The notes beneath the pieces are model-generated. The model was given only the letters and a program-made list of their open reading frames with translations. It did not search any database and was not told the origin of the DNA. A program made the position numbers and the translations under genes. From Halanaeroarchaeum sulfurireducens (GTDB taxonomy: Archaea > Halobacteriota > Halobacteria > Halobacteriales > Halobacteriaceae): a DNA stretch of 64,000 nucleotides. The stretch covers positions 1,228,440 through 1,292,439 of the forward strand of contig NZ_CP008874.1 of NCBI RefSeq assembly GCF_001011115.1, in the 5' to 3' direction. This document shows, piece after piece, positions 1 through 7,820 of this stretch (positions are counted from its first letter, which is position 1; the number at the start of each line of letters is the position of its first letter).

Positions 1-61
1 GGGAGTACTGCCGCTGACCGGGGCGGTGGGGTTATCAGGGGAGATTCCGATTACGAAGGTG

Positions 62-517
62 ATGGGCGACGACTTCGACGCGGAGGAAACACGTTCGTTT
101 CTGCAGAACTACATCGACCAGCACGGACTCCTCTCGTTCATCGATCTGACGGTGGAGTCGCTTGGTCCCGATGAAATGGTCCTGCGAGTTCCCTTCGACG
201 AATCGTTGGTGAATCGAGACCCGGGCAACGGGAGCGTTCACGGGGGCGTCGCCGCCACGCTCATCGACACTGCCGGCGGCCTGAGCGTGCTTTCCACGAT
301 GGCCGACCCACCGAATGCGAACGTGGCGACGACCGATCTGAACGTGTCCTACCTCCGGCCGACGCGTGGCGACCTGATCGCGACGGCCGAGGTCCTGCGG
401 ACCGGATCGACCGTCGGTGTCGCGACCGTCGACGTCGAGAGCACGGTTCCGTCCGGCGGCCGAGACCTCGTCGCCGTTGGCCGTGGAACGTATCGGGTCC
501 TCCGGTCGGAAAACTAG
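62..517 (+). CDS. PaaI-type hotdog thioesterase
   Basis: A 151-residue single hotdog-domain protein that probably hydrolyses small acyl-CoA or aryl-CoA thioesters in the cytoplasm. The central VHGGVAATLIDTAGG stretch matches the PaaI/YdiI signature HGGxxxxLxD; the Asp is the usual catalytic acid. The later segment with NVSYLRPTRGD is the typical beta strand and turn of this family. I prefer the ATG at 62, although a GTG at 26 is in frame, because the extra 12 residues look non-conserved. A photolyase gene follows in the same direction 39 nt downstream. The substrate cannot be read from sequence; DHNA-CoA hydrolysis is conceivable but the men cluster is 31 kb away. Confidence 0.8.
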   Translation: MGDDFDAEETRSFLQNYIDQHGLLSFIDLTVESLGPDEMVLRVPFDESLVNRDPGNGSVHGGVAATLIDTAGGLSVLSTMADPPNANVATTDLNVSYLRPTRGDLIATAEVLRTGSTVGVATVDVESTVPSGGRDLVAVGRGTYRVLRSEN

Positions 518-556
518 CCACCATCTTTTCCCCGCGTCCGCACCGAACGGCAGTCA

Positions 557-1975
557 ATGGCCGACTCGACCGGACCGACGCTGTTCTGGCACCGCCGCGA
601 TCTGCGCATCACCGACAACGCCGGGTTGCTGGAGGCGGCGACACTGGACGACGTCCTGCCGGTGTTCTGTCTCGACGACGAACTCCTCCAGTACGCGGGC
701 GCTCCACGCGTGGCGTTCATGCTCGAGGCGGTGCGTGACCTCCAGACCAGGTATCGCGAACGCGGAACCGATCTGCTGGTCCTCCACGGCGACCCTGACA
801 TCGAAATTCCGGCGGCAGCGGACCGGTTCGACGTCGCATCCGTCGTCTGGAACGACGATTACTCCGGCATTGCACAGGAACGTGACGAGGCCGTCGAAGA
901 CGCCCTCCAATGGGCTGACGTCGACGTAACCAGGGTGCACGACGCGGTCCTCCACGAACCCGGGACGATACGGACGTCGGCCGGGGATCCGTATTCGGTC
1001 TTCTCGTATTACTGGAAAAAGTGGGCGGACCGGGAGAAGGCGGATGCGCACGAGTCGCCCGATCCTGACGCTTTTTACGCCCTCGACAGTTCGGCCGTTC
1101 CGGGCCTCGATGACCTGGGCGTTTCAGATCCAGACGCATCGATTCCGACCGGCACCCGCGACGCCGCCCTCGACCGTCTCGACCGATTTCTCGAGAGCGC
1201 CGTCTTCGACTACGCGGACTGTCGCGACGTGCCCGCCGAAGCGTGCACCTCCCGACTTTCCCAGGACCTCAAATTCGGCCTCCTGGGGGTCCGGGAGGTC
1301 TACGAGGGGACGGAACGAGCGATGGCCCAGGCCGATGACGAGGAGGCGCGAGAAAGCGTTCAAGAGTTTCGACGACAGCTTGCCTGGCGCGAGTTTTACG
1401 CACAGGTCCTCGCGTTCAACCCGGAGGCGGTGTCGGAGAACTTCAAATCGTACAGCAATCCCATCGAGTGGAAACGGGACGAATCGGCGCTCACCGCCTG
1501 GAAGCAGGGCGAGACCGGCTATCCGATTGTGGACGCTGGAATGCGTCAACTCCGCCAGGAGGGGTACATGCACAATCGCGTCCGGATGATCGTCGCCTCC
1601 TTCCTGACGAAAGACCTCATGATCGACTGGCGCGAGGGATATCGGTGGTTTCGCGAGCGACTCGTCGATCACGACACGGCAAACGACGTTGGGGGCTGGC
1701 AATGGGCTGCTTCCACCGGAACGGATGCCCAGCCGTACTTTCGCATCTTCAATCCGATGACCCAGGGCGAACGGTACGACCCCGACGCCGAATACATTCG
1801 AACCTATATCGACGAACTGACAGATGCCGACGCCGATATGATTCACGACTGGCCGGAACTCGCTCCGTCCGAACGGCAGCGGGTGGCTCCGGAGTATCCC
1901 GACCCAATCGTCGACCACGCCGAGCGACGTGAGCGCGCCATCTCGATGTTCAAACGAGCCAGGGGGGACGACTAA
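557..1975 (+). CDS. phr: Deoxyribodipyrimidine photolyase (class I)
   Basis: A 472-residue light-dependent DNA repair enzyme that splits cyclobutane pyrimidine dimers using FADH- and an antenna cofactor. The N-terminal WHRRDLRITDNAGL stretch opens the Rossmann antenna domain (about residues 6-130). The C-terminal FAD domain shows the family signature around WREFYAQVLAF, then the MHNRVRMIVASFLTKDL helix and the DANDVGGWQW-like stretch near the active site. Length matches class I photolyases (about 450-480). A cryptochrome-like role cannot be excluded, but the conserved DNA-repair motifs favour photolyase. UV repair is expected in organisms of sunlit brines. Confidence 0.93.
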   Translation: MADSTGPTLFWHRRDLRITDNAGLLEAATLDDVLPVFCLDDELLQYAGAPRVAFMLEAVRDLQTRYRERGTDLLVLHGDPDIEIPAAADRFDVASVVWNDDYSGIAQERDEAVEDALQWADVDVTRVHDAVLHEPGTIRTSAGDPYSVFSYYWKKWADREKADAHESPDPDAFYALDSSAVPGLDDLGVSDPDASIPTGTRDAALDRLDRFLESAVFDYADCRDVPAEACTSRLSQDLKFGLLGVREVYEGTERAMAQADDEEARESVQEFRRQLAWREFYAQVLAFNPEAVSENFKSYSNPIEWKRDESALTAWKQGETGYPIVDAGMRQLRQEGYMHNRVRMIVASFLTKDLMIDWREGYRWFRERLVDHDTANDVGGWQWAASTGTDAQPYFRIFNPMTQGERYDPDAEYIRTYIDELTDADADMIHDWPELAPSERQRVAPEYPDPIVDHAERRERAISMFKRARGDD

Positions 1976-2109
1976 CCAATCCGATACGAGGCGAGTCTCG
2001 CCGCCAGAAAACGGTAAGTGCGGAGTCCACTGGCATCGTCTGCTTGGAAACCACCGCTTCCTCAACCTTTATCGGGAATCCGGAAACTACTAGAAGTGTA
2101 GGTTTCACA

Positions 2110-2712
2110 ATGAGCGACTACGAACTCCCGCCACTCCCGTACGACTACGACGCACTCGAACCGCACATCTCCGAACAGGTACTAACCTGGCATCACGACA
2201 CACACCATCAGGGGTACGTCAACGGCTGGAACAATGCCGAGGAAACGCTCGCCGAGAATCGCGAGGCAGGCACCACCGACGACTCGGCCGCCGCAATCCG
2301 CAACGTCACCCACAACGGCTCCGGGCACATCCTCCACACGCTGTTCTGGAACAATATGTCCCCGAACGGCGGTGGCGAGCCCGAGGGCGACCTCAGGGCC
2401 CGTATCGAGGAGGACTTCGGGTCGTTCGAGGCCTGGCAGGACGAGTTCGAAGCGGCCGCCGGCGCTGCAAGCGGGTGGGCGCTGTTGATTTACGACACGC
2501 ACGCCGAGCGGCTGCGCAACGTGGTCGTCGACAAGCACGACCAGGGCGCCCTCTGGGGCAGTCACCCCATCCTCGCCCTGGACGTGTGGGAACACTCCTA
2601 TTACTTCGATTACGGCCCGGACCGTGGCAGCTTCATCGACGCGTTCTTCGAGGTCGTGGACTGGGACGACGTCGCGGAAAACTACGAAGACGTCATCGCA
2701 ACGTTCGAATAG
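2110..2712 (+). CDS. sod: Superoxide dismutase (Fe/Mn family)
   Basis: A 200-residue cytoplasmic enzyme that dismutates superoxide to oxygen and peroxide. Metal-binding His residues lie in the HHDTHHQGYVNG helix near the N-terminus and in a second helix with THNGSGHILH; the signature DVWEHSYYFDYG supplies the Asp and His near the C-terminus. The ATG at 2110 gives the usual N-terminus (MSDYELPPLPYDYDALEPH); an upstream in-frame ATG at 2044 would add 22 residues lying across a probable promoter (TTTATC near 2067). Fe and Mn forms cannot be told apart with certainty by eye. Confidence 0.94.
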   Translation: MSDYELPPLPYDYDALEPHISEQVLTWHHDTHHQGYVNGWNNAEETLAENREAGTTDDSAAAIRNVTHNGSGHILHTLFWNNMSPNGGGEPEGDLRARIEEDFGSFEAWQDEFEAAAGAASGWALLIYDTHAERLRNVVVDKHDQGALWGSHPILALDVWEHSYYFDYGPDRGSFIDAFFEVVDWDDVAENYEDVIATFE

Positions 2713-2740
2713 GATCGGATTGTCACGATAACCGTGACCC

Positions 2741-2746
2741 TTTAGT
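2741..2746 (+). promoter_or_regulatory. TATA-like box of the 90-residue protein gene
   Basis: TTTAGT sits 29 nt before the ATG at 2770, the spacing expected for a nearly leaderless haloarchaeal transcript. Confidence 0.4.
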
Positions 2747-2769
2747 TCGGGTGCGCCACGATTTTTGGC

Positions 2770-3042
2770 ATGCCCGAACCGAAAACAGCGTTCGATACGC
2801 TCTATCCGGCCGATTTCTATACCCCCGGTGAGCTTCTCGACGAGGAGCAGATGTACACGGTCTACGAGATTGCCCGGCTTCTCCAGGAGCTCGACCCCGA
2901 GGCCGAAATCGACCCGCAAACAGAAGATATCCTCCTCGACTGGGCCATTCCCTGGATCATGGTTCACGCCGACGACCTGGTCGTGGCGGAACCGCGCGAG
3001 GAGGACGAACCCGGATATTACGGCGTGGCGACGGGCGAGTGA
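2770..3042 (+). CDS. Conserved haloarchaeal small protein (DUF5827-like)
   Basis: A 90-residue acidic soluble protein with no signal peptide or membrane segment. It opens with MPEPKTAFDTLYPADFYTPGELL and ends with an acidic tail. I recognise the general type as a conserved haloarchaeal family, probably DUF5827, but know no function for it. It lies between the superoxide dismutase and ThyX genes on the same strand, with its own TATA-like box. No catalytic or metal motif is visible. Confidence 0.75.
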   Translation: MPEPKTAFDTLYPADFYTPGELLDEEQMYTVYEIARLLQELDPEAEIDPQTEDILLDWAIPWIMVHADDLVVAEPREEDEPGYYGVATGE

Positions 3043-3118
3043 GGGGGAGGGTTCGGTCACACGGTTCGGCGGTGACAAACGACTTTATGACCCCACTCCA
3101 TCGAAGAATAGAGACGCC

Positions 3119-3862
3119 ATGGACGTTACACTCCTCGAAGCCACGCCAAATCCGGAAGAAGTCATCTGCCGAGCGGCCAGAAACGACTACATGGAGCCGT
3201 TTAATCCCGAGATGTCGTTCGAAGAAACGATGGCGTCCGTCGAGGGTGACACCCTTCGGGAGAAAAAGGAGACGCTCATCGGGCACTTGCTCCAACACGG
3301 GCACTTCGGTCCTTTCGAGCATCCACAGGCGACCTTCGGGGTCAAAGGCTGCAGCCGAACGTGCATGGCCCAGATCACACGCCATCGGCACGTGAGCTTC
3401 GACGTTCGCTCGATGCGCTACGTCTCATTCGACGACGTGGATCCCGAATCCGTCGCGGACGGTGAACTGGTGGTGACGCCCCCCTCCGTCACCGATCCCG
3501 ACTGGGTGGGTCGAAACAACGAGGACGGCCCCGTCGACCAGGAGACCGTCGAACGACGAGAGAGCGTCTTCGCCGACGCCGTGCAGCACTCCGTCGAGGC
3601 GTATCAGGACTTACTCGACCTCGGAATGCCGCCCGAGGACGCCCGGTTCGTGTTGCCCCTCGGGACGGAGGTGAATATCGTCCTCTCGATGAACGTTCGG
3701 ATGCTGATGCACGTCGCCGACATGCGCGCGGCCGCGGATGCGCAGTGGGAGGTCCGTCGGATGACCGAGGATATTCTCGATCTCGCGTCGGAGTGGGCCC
3801 CAATCTCGTTCGATCATTACGAGGATCACATGCGAAACCGTAAAAACAGATTAGCCCCTTGA
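3119..3862 (+). CDS. thyX: Flavin-dependent thymidylate synthase ThyX
   Basis: A 247-residue enzyme converting dUMP to dTMP with methylene-tetrahydrofolate and FAD/NADPH, functioning as a homotetramer. The ThyX signature RHRxxSxNxxSxRY appears as RHRHVSFDVRSMRY, with Asp in the usual Asn position. The segment PLGTEVNIVLSMNVRMLMH near the C-terminus is typical of the dUMP-binding region. The ATG at 3119 gives the normal N-terminus MDVTLLEATPNPEE; longer upstream reading frames are non-coding. A TTTATG element lies about 35 nt upstream. The next small gene starts 7 nt after the stop. Confidence 0.93.
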   Translation: MDVTLLEATPNPEEVICRAARNDYMEPFNPEMSFEETMASVEGDTLREKKETLIGHLLQHGHFGPFEHPQATFGVKGCSRTCMAQITRHRHVSFDVRSMRYVSFDDVDPESVADGELVVTPPSVTDPDWVGRNNEDGPVDQETVERRESVFADAVQHSVEAYQDLLDLGMPPEDARFVLPLGTEVNIVLSMNVRMLMHVADMRAAADAQWEVRRMTEDILDLASEWAPISFDHYEDHMRNRKNRLAP

Positions 3863-3869
3863 TAGTATT

Positions 3870-4049
3870 ATGGGTGCAACATTTGAGCTGTACAAGGACG
3901 CGGGAGGCAGCTGGCGATGGCGGCTGCGTCACGACAACGGGAACATCATCGCGGACTCCGGCGAGGGATACTCGACGCCACAGAAGGCCAAACAGGGCAT
4001 CGAGAGCGTGAAATCGAACGCTCCCGAGGCGACGATCGAAGAGACGTAA
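3870..4049 (+). CDS. HVO_2922/DUF1508-type small protein
   Basis: A 59-residue protein in the YegP/DUF1508 family: one repeat with an ELYKDAGGSWRWRLRHDNG start, IIADSGEGYSTPQKAKQGIESVK and a C-terminal acidic stretch. The fold is a small beta-beta-beta-alpha unit; its role is unknown, and haloarchaeal members are often called HVO_2922 family. It begins 7 nt after thyX and may be co-transcribed with it. Confidence 0.85.
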   Translation: MGATFELYKDAGGSWRWRLRHDNGNIIADSGEGYSTPQKAKQGIESVKSNAPEATIEET

Positions 4050-4094
4050 CGGTACCCCGGGAGAAGGTCCCAGGGCGCCCTCGAAACACAACCG

Positions 4095-4100
4095 TTATAC
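4095..4100 (+). promoter_or_regulatory. TATA-like box upstream of tRNA-Glu
   Basis: TTATAC lies 38-43 nt before the first tRNA base, a plausible promoter for a tRNA with a short 5' leader. Confidence 0.35.
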
Positions 4101-4137
4101 TGCAACCTGGATTACGGTTGAGTGCACGCAGACGAGG

Positions 4138-4212
4138 GCTCCGATAGTGTAGTCCGGCCAATCATATTGCCCTCTCGAGGCAATGACCAGGGTTCAAATC
4201 CCTGTCGGAGCA
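4138..4212 (+). tRNA. tRNA-Glu (CTC anticodon)
   Basis: A complete 75-nt cloverleaf. The acceptor stem GCTCCGA pairs with TCGGAGC (4138-4144 with 4205-4211) and the discriminator is A4212. The anticodon stem TTGCC/GGCAA (4167-4171, 4179-4183) encloses a seven-base loop with anticodon CTC at 4174-4176. The T stem CAGGG/CCCTG (4188-4192, 4200-4204) encloses TTCAAAT. CCA is not encoded. Partial copies of its 3' half follow downstream, so the gene appears to have served as an integration site. Confidence 0.97.
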
Positions 4213-4221
4213 CTGCAACGA

Positions 4222-4239
4222 GGGGCAACGTTTTGCCCC
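4222..4239 (+). terminator. Hairpin just after tRNA-Glu
   Basis: Perfect 7-bp inverted repeat GGGGCAA/TTGCCCC around a CGTT loop, ten bases after the tRNA. It may be a processing or termination hairpin, or a scar of integration. There is no strong T-run beyond TTTT inside the stem-loop. Confidence 0.35.
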
Positions 4240-4256
4240 GAGTGAAGCGCGCACAG

Positions 4257-4271
4257 AAGGGATTTGAGCCA
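4257..4271 (-). repeat. Inverted partial copy of the tRNA T-arm
   Basis: AGGGATTTGA and flanking bases are the reverse complement of the tRNA-Glu T-arm with minor differences. It lies between the tRNA and the direct copy at 4304. Confidence 0.5.
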
Positions 4272-4272
4272 C

Positions 4273-4299
4273 GCGAATCCGAACACGGTGAGGATTCGC
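4273..4299. repeat. Perfect 8-bp inverted repeat within the tRNA-proximal scar
   Basis: GCGAATCC (4273-4280) and GGATTCGC (4292-4299) pair perfectly around an 11-nt loop. It lies between the inverted T-arm copy and the direct tRNA copy. Confidence 0.5.
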
Positions 4300-4303
4300 C
4301 ATC

Positions 4304-4326
4304 GGGTTCAAATCCCTGTCGAAGCA
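4304..4326 (+). repeat. Direct copy of the tRNA-Glu 3' end (att-like)
   Basis: These 23 bases repeat tRNA positions 4190-4212 with one mismatch (G to A in the acceptor strand). A duplicated tRNA 3' end is the standard footprint of an integrase-mediated att site. Only 114 bp separate the two copies, so the cargo formerly between them has been lost, or the site has been used more than once. Confidence 0.7.
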
Positions 4327-4508
4327 TCCTACCCCTTCTCTGTCCGGCGATTTTGGCTGTGACACCTATGGAAACAGTCCAATGTCACAGGGTAACGCGA
4401 TCAAGACGACACACCGATTCCGGTGCCGCCTAGCGATTTCGGCCATAGCTAGACCATCCCGGTTCGGACGAATCGCACAGGTGAAAAATCTGATGTGGGG
4501 TGGTTGGA

Positions 4509-4661
4509 GTGAATCTCCCCGATAGCATTACCGTAGTGACGGAACCCGCGGAGGAATACCTCAATCCAAAGCAAAAGGTGGACTACCGGTCGGAGCGCGA
4601 AGACGCGCTTAGTTGGCTCCATGTCTTCGGGAAAGATCCAGCCAATGCTCTGTTCCAATGA
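4509..4661 (+). pseudogene. N-terminal remnant of a tyrosine-recombinase-type integrase
   Basis: A 50-codon frame from GTG 4509 to TGA 4661. It reads as a coding fragment with EEYLNPKQKVDYRSEREDAL and SWLHVFGKDPANAL. The LNPKQ...YR.ER...WL...GKDP pattern resembles the N-terminal SAM-like domain of haloarchaeal phage-type integrases, from memory rather than from a search. The catalytic domain is absent and the frame ends abruptly, so this looks like a broken gene. Its position about 180 bp beyond the duplicated tRNA end fits an integrated element that has decayed. It could instead be an intact small protein, but the match to the integrase pattern favours a fragment. Confidence 0.5.
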
Positions 4662-4787
4662 TACGACTCTCTTGAGTGCCCCGAAACTCCCGACCCCAAA
4701 ATCACTCCACTCCCGCAGGTGTGACTGAGACGTGAAATGTCGAATCGTCTTCGGATCGCGTCGAAGCAGGTGGTCTCGGTTCCGAAT

Positions 4788-5036
4788 TCAGAAACCGTCG
4801 ACGATGGGAACATCTTCGGGATCCAGGTCGTCGGACAGCACCAGGTCGGCGACGACGCCGTCGTCGTCGATCGATAGCATTCGCATGCCGTCGCTGAGTT
4901 CCCTGACGTCAACGCGGTCATCGGCGAGCGCCGTGTCGGTGAGAAGGTAGAACTGACCGCTGGTATCCACGGCGAAGAAATTGCCGTCGTCGTCGATATA
5001 CTCGGGGTGCAACTGGAAGTGCCGTTCGGCTGTCAT
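4788..5036 (-). CDS. Small acidic hypothetical protein
   Basis: An 82-residue very acidic protein starting MTAERHFQLHPEYIDDDGNFFAVDTSGQ. It has no signal peptide or membrane helix, and the predicted content is mostly beta strand. I chose ATG 5036 because upstream codons (to 5108) lack acidic haloarchaeal character. I do not recognise the family. It sits inside the accessory stretch next to the integrase remnant. Confidence 0.6.
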   Translation of the reverse strand: MTAERHFQLHPEYIDDDGNFFAVDTSGQFYLLTDTALADDRVDVRELSDGMRMLSIDDDGVVADLVLSDDLDPEDVPIVDGF

Positions 5037-5472
5037 CGTCCTCCGGTTTGCTGGATTCATGGATAAACGTCCCGCTTGCGAATTGGGGCGACGAACTTCG
5101 TGTGCCAATCTTCTGGAGTGTCGATGAGAGGAGCTGCACCCCTCCGCTCGGGGACGCTCTCAAATTCCTGTGGCCTGGATAGAGCCATCGAATCCCTCGA
5201 CCATTTTCACGAATCCAGAATTTTACTCTACAATAGCTTCATCATCGGCCGACTGCCACATATCCGATCTCGGCTGTGTAACTTGAAAGGTAACCTGTTG
5301 TACCAAGCATATGGATTATATCCCGTCACCTCATTGGTACATGTGGGGTACCATGGGGAGTACTCCAGTCCAGGGAACCTGATTTCCGGAGTGCTAGCAC
5401 CGGATCGGGGGAGGATCAGGAAGACCGGGCATTCAGCCGCCCTAATTCCATTTTCGAACCATTCGATGACAG
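5037..5472. other. Gene-free stretch in the accessory region
   Basis: About 435 bp of lower-G+C sequence with stops in all frames and no convincing reading frame, RNA fold or repeat. I see nothing identifiable here. Confidence 0.5.
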
Positions 5473-5664
5473 TTACTCGCGATTCGCTAATTCAAATACC
5501 TGAACTTCCCAATCGGGGGCGGCCGAACCGTTTTGAACGACCCATGACCCCTCTGGATCAATACCGTTCTCGTGGGCGTCACTCAACAGCACCTTGATGG
5601 CGGTATCGAGTTCCTCCTCCGTCGTAATTGAACTGTCGCAGGGTCCATTTTGGTCAGTTGTCAT
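5473..5664 (-). CDS. Small conserved haloarchaeal protein
   Basis: A 63-residue protein: MTTDQNGPCDSSITTEEELDT at the N-terminus, then a helix with IKVLLSDAHENGIDPEGSW and a C-terminal strand with APDWEVQVFELANRE. The composition and the NGIDPEGSW...DWEV pattern resemble a small haloarchaeal family I have seen next to HTH-10/HalOD-type regulators, but I cannot name it. It is divergent from the Bat-like regulator to its right, which may indicate a shared control region. Confidence 0.65.
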   Translation of the reverse strand: MTTDQNGPCDSSITTEEELDTAIKVLLSDAHENGIDPEGSWVVQNGSAAPDWEVQVFELANRE

Positions 5665-5847
5665 AGTGGAATGGAATCAAACCAGAACGTGGATTGAGTA
5701 CGCTCATTTTGGCCGGTGTGACCGTGAGGTACGTTGATTATCCACGTGTTGGTATGCGTTCTCGCTAATTCTATGAGGTCGACAATGAAAGGAGTGCCGA
5801 AAAACCTGGTATACAAGGTTGCCGCGGAAATTCACCATCTCCAAGTC

Positions 5848-5853
5848 TTTAAC
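5848..5853 (+). promoter_or_regulatory. TATA-like box of HTH-10 regulator
   Basis: TTTAAC sits 30 nt before the ATG at 5878, which supports that start over the upstream ATGs at 5734, 5773 and 5785. Confidence 0.45.
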
Positions 5854-5877
5854 CCATACGCTGGCATGGTTTGGGTA

Positions 5878-6540
5878 ATGAGCGTGATCGTCGATCTATC
5901 CCTCCCCTCCAAAAGCTTTGAATTAGGACAGATCTTGGAAATGCAACCGGGAACCCGTGTCGGATTGGAATCATTGGTCCCTCTTGGAAACAGGTCGGTA
6001 CCATTCATTCGAGTGTTTGAGGGACGTGATTCATTCGAGGAGACTGTCAGTCGAGAGCCGTCCGTCGAGGATATTCACGTTGTTTCCGAACACGACGACG
6101 AAACGTTGTATGCGTTGGACTGGGATGTCGCGGGAGACGAATTCTTCGAGGGAATCCTCAAACACCAGGGAACGATAATGGAAGCGACGGGAGCCGAGTC
6201 TACGTGGGCGTTTGAAGTGCGCTTCGAGAAACACGATCAATTATCGTCTTTCCAGGACTTCTGTCAGGATTCGGGACTCCCGGTTGAGTTCAAGCGACTT
6301 TACAATCCGACCAAGCCAGATGCAGGCCCCTGGTATGGACTGACGGCTGCCCAGCGAACTGCGCTCTTGCGAGCTGTCGAGGAAGGCTATTACGCGATAC
6401 CAAGAGAGATGGCTACGAAAGAGTTAGCGGCGGAGTTTGGCATCTCGGATCAAGCGATGACAGAGCGTCTGCGGCGCGCCGTTACAAATCTCGTAACGAA
6501 TACGATCCAGGTATCCGAGGACGTATATGGCATGGACTAA
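5878..6540 (+). CDS. Bat-like HTH-10 transcriptional regulator
   Basis: A 220-residue DNA-binding regulator of the bacterio-opsin-activator type. The N-terminal 150 residues form the Bat-associated GAF/HTH-linked sensory domain; the C-terminal part has the HTH-10 signature LTAAQRTALLRAVEEGYYAIPRE followed by the helix-turn-helix TKELAAEFGISDQAMTERLRRA. The ligand is unknown. A short variant like this usually acts as a one-component regulator of neighbouring or remote genes. The local coding composition is more A+T-rich than the rest of the window, consistent with acquired DNA. Confidence 0.88.
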   Translation: MSVIVDLSLPSKSFELGQILEMQPGTRVGLESLVPLGNRSVPFIRVFEGRDSFEETVSREPSVEDIHVVSEHDDETLYALDWDVAGDEFFEGILKHQGTIMEATGAESTWAFEVRFEKHDQLSSFQDFCQDSGLPVEFKRLYNPTKPDAGPWYGLTAAQRTALLRAVEEGYYAIPREMATKELAAEFGISDQAMTERLRRAVTNLVTNTIQVSEDVYGMD

Positions 6541-6563
6541 CGTTTCACTATCGGTATAGGTTC

Positions 6564-6580
6564 GTTTTTATTTCGTTTAT
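6564..6580 (+). terminator. T-rich transcription end after the HTH-10 gene
   Basis: A run rich in T (GTTTTTATTTCGTTTAT) follows the stop codon by about 25 nt; archaeal RNA polymerase stops at such U-rich tracts. Confidence 0.45.
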
Positions 6581-6932
6581 TGCTTGTTGGTCTTCGGGAT
6601 TGTAGCATTCTATTCACTTCGAGGTCGTCGACGGCAATAGACTGGCATTCACGGGAAGCACGTCGAAAATTTGTGCAGGAAGTCACGTCGAGTGCACTTG
6701 ATTTCCAGGTAACACTCGACAACGCGGGAGTGTTGTTTTCCCTAATCGGTCGAGCCGTGTCCGTTCCGCGAGAGGTGCGTCGGTCCTTGAGAGAGGATTG
6801 GCGCCTGCAAATACAATTACGACCGACCTGCTCTGAAGGCGTGCCGCGGACGCATGTGTCATTCCCACCGACCGAGAATAGTTACAAATACTAAATTTAT
6901 GCTTGCCATACACAACTGTGGGAGATACCATC
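6581..6932. other. Gene-free stretch between HTH-10 and CBS genes
   Basis: About 350 bp without a credible reading frame; open frames here lack acidic haloarchaeal composition. The promoter of the CBS gene must lie near its end, where AATACTAAATTTATGC (about 6887-6902) supplies an A+T-rich element. Confidence 0.45.
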
Positions 6933-7352
6933 ATGCCAATCGATGATTTGGCTCGGAGTGAAATCGTAACGGCCACCGCCGAGACCGCCGTACCGGAGAT
7001 CGCGAGTGCGATGGAAAGCGAGGACGTCGGTAGCGTCGTCATCACGGACGGAGATGAACCGGTCGGCATCGTCACTGACCGGGACCTCGCCCTTCAAATA
7101 GTCGCAGAGGGGACGGATCCGGCGAGCCTGACTGCAGATGACGTCATGACGACTGACATCGTAACGATCGATTCGAATGCCGGATTCTACGAGGCGGCAG
7201 ACCGGATGGCCGAAAACGGCATCAGGCGACTTCCCGTGTTAGCGGGGGATTCGCTCGTCGGAATCATCACCGCCGATGACCTGACCGAACTGCTCGCAGA
7301 CGAACAACAGCACATGGCCGACATCATCCGCGCCCAGCGGCCCGAGTACTGA
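6933..7352 (+). CDS. Two-CBS-domain protein
   Basis: A 139-residue protein made of two tandem CBS motifs (about residues 5-65 and 70-130), each ending in the recognisable GIVTDRDLA and GIITADDLTEL stretches. Such stand-alone Bateman modules bind adenine nucleotides and act as energy sensors for a partner protein. ATG 6933 starts the usual MPIDDLARSEIVTA N-terminus; an upstream start at 6903 would add ten residues. No partner gene adjoins it. Confidence 0.87.
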   Translation: MPIDDLARSEIVTATAETAVPEIASAMESEDVGSVVITDGDEPVGIVTDRDLALQIVAEGTDPASLTADDVMTTDIVTIDSNAGFYEAADRMAENGIRRLPVLAGDSLVGIITADDLTELLADEQQHMADIIRAQRPEY

Positions 7353-7391
7353 ACCCCCGGGAAGATGCGATTCGAGCGGATTCGCGGCGAG

Positions 7392-7411
7392 CGGACGACG
7401 TAGGTCGTCCG
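7392..7411 (+). terminator. Hairpin after CBS gene
   Basis: Perfect 8-bp inverted repeat CGGACGAC/GTCGTCCG with a GTAG loop, 40 nt after the stop codon. There is no T-run, so termination is only suggested. Confidence 0.3.
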
Positions 7412-7820
7412 AGGAGGGATTCGATCAGCGGCGTTCGAACCCGACATCGGGGGCGCCTATCGATTGGTACCTCACCATCAGTCGTGGAAAACGACCTCCC
7501 TGCCGGAAAATCGAACTGGTCGTCGTTCATAGCGCCGAACGTGAACGATCCCGGCAGCGACTCGCCAGCTATCACCGACTCGATCGGCAGGGAACGCGGA
7601 CAGACGGACCGCGATGCGTTCGGTTCGCGGTGAGATTCGGATGCCCCGGTCCAGGCCACCGGCGACGAACGCGGCAACCGATCCCGTCAATTGGTCCGGT
7701 GGACCGGGATGGAATCCGGAATGTGGGGCAATTTGGGTCTGGGTCGGGTGAAATGTTGGTAACAGTTCGGAAAATCTATACGAATGTCCCGGTCCTTCGT
7801 CGAGATGTGGTTGAACACCA
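7412..7820. other. Gene-free stretch before the secreted protein gene
   Basis: About 410 bp. Overlapping open frames are not convincing. The A+T-richer end (ATCTATACGAAT near 7775) probably holds the promoter of the gene at 7821. Confidence 0.4.

Noticed and set aside
62..517. Hotdog thioesterase as the DHNA-CoA thioesterase missing from the men operon
   Set aside because: The gene lies 31 kb away with no shared context; PaaI-type enzymes act on many substrates, so there is no support beyond fold.
4112..4365. Minus-strand frames encoding LRQGFEP-type peptides over the tRNA region
   Set aside because: They are translations of the tRNA T-arm and its copies, a known annotation artefact, and not genes.
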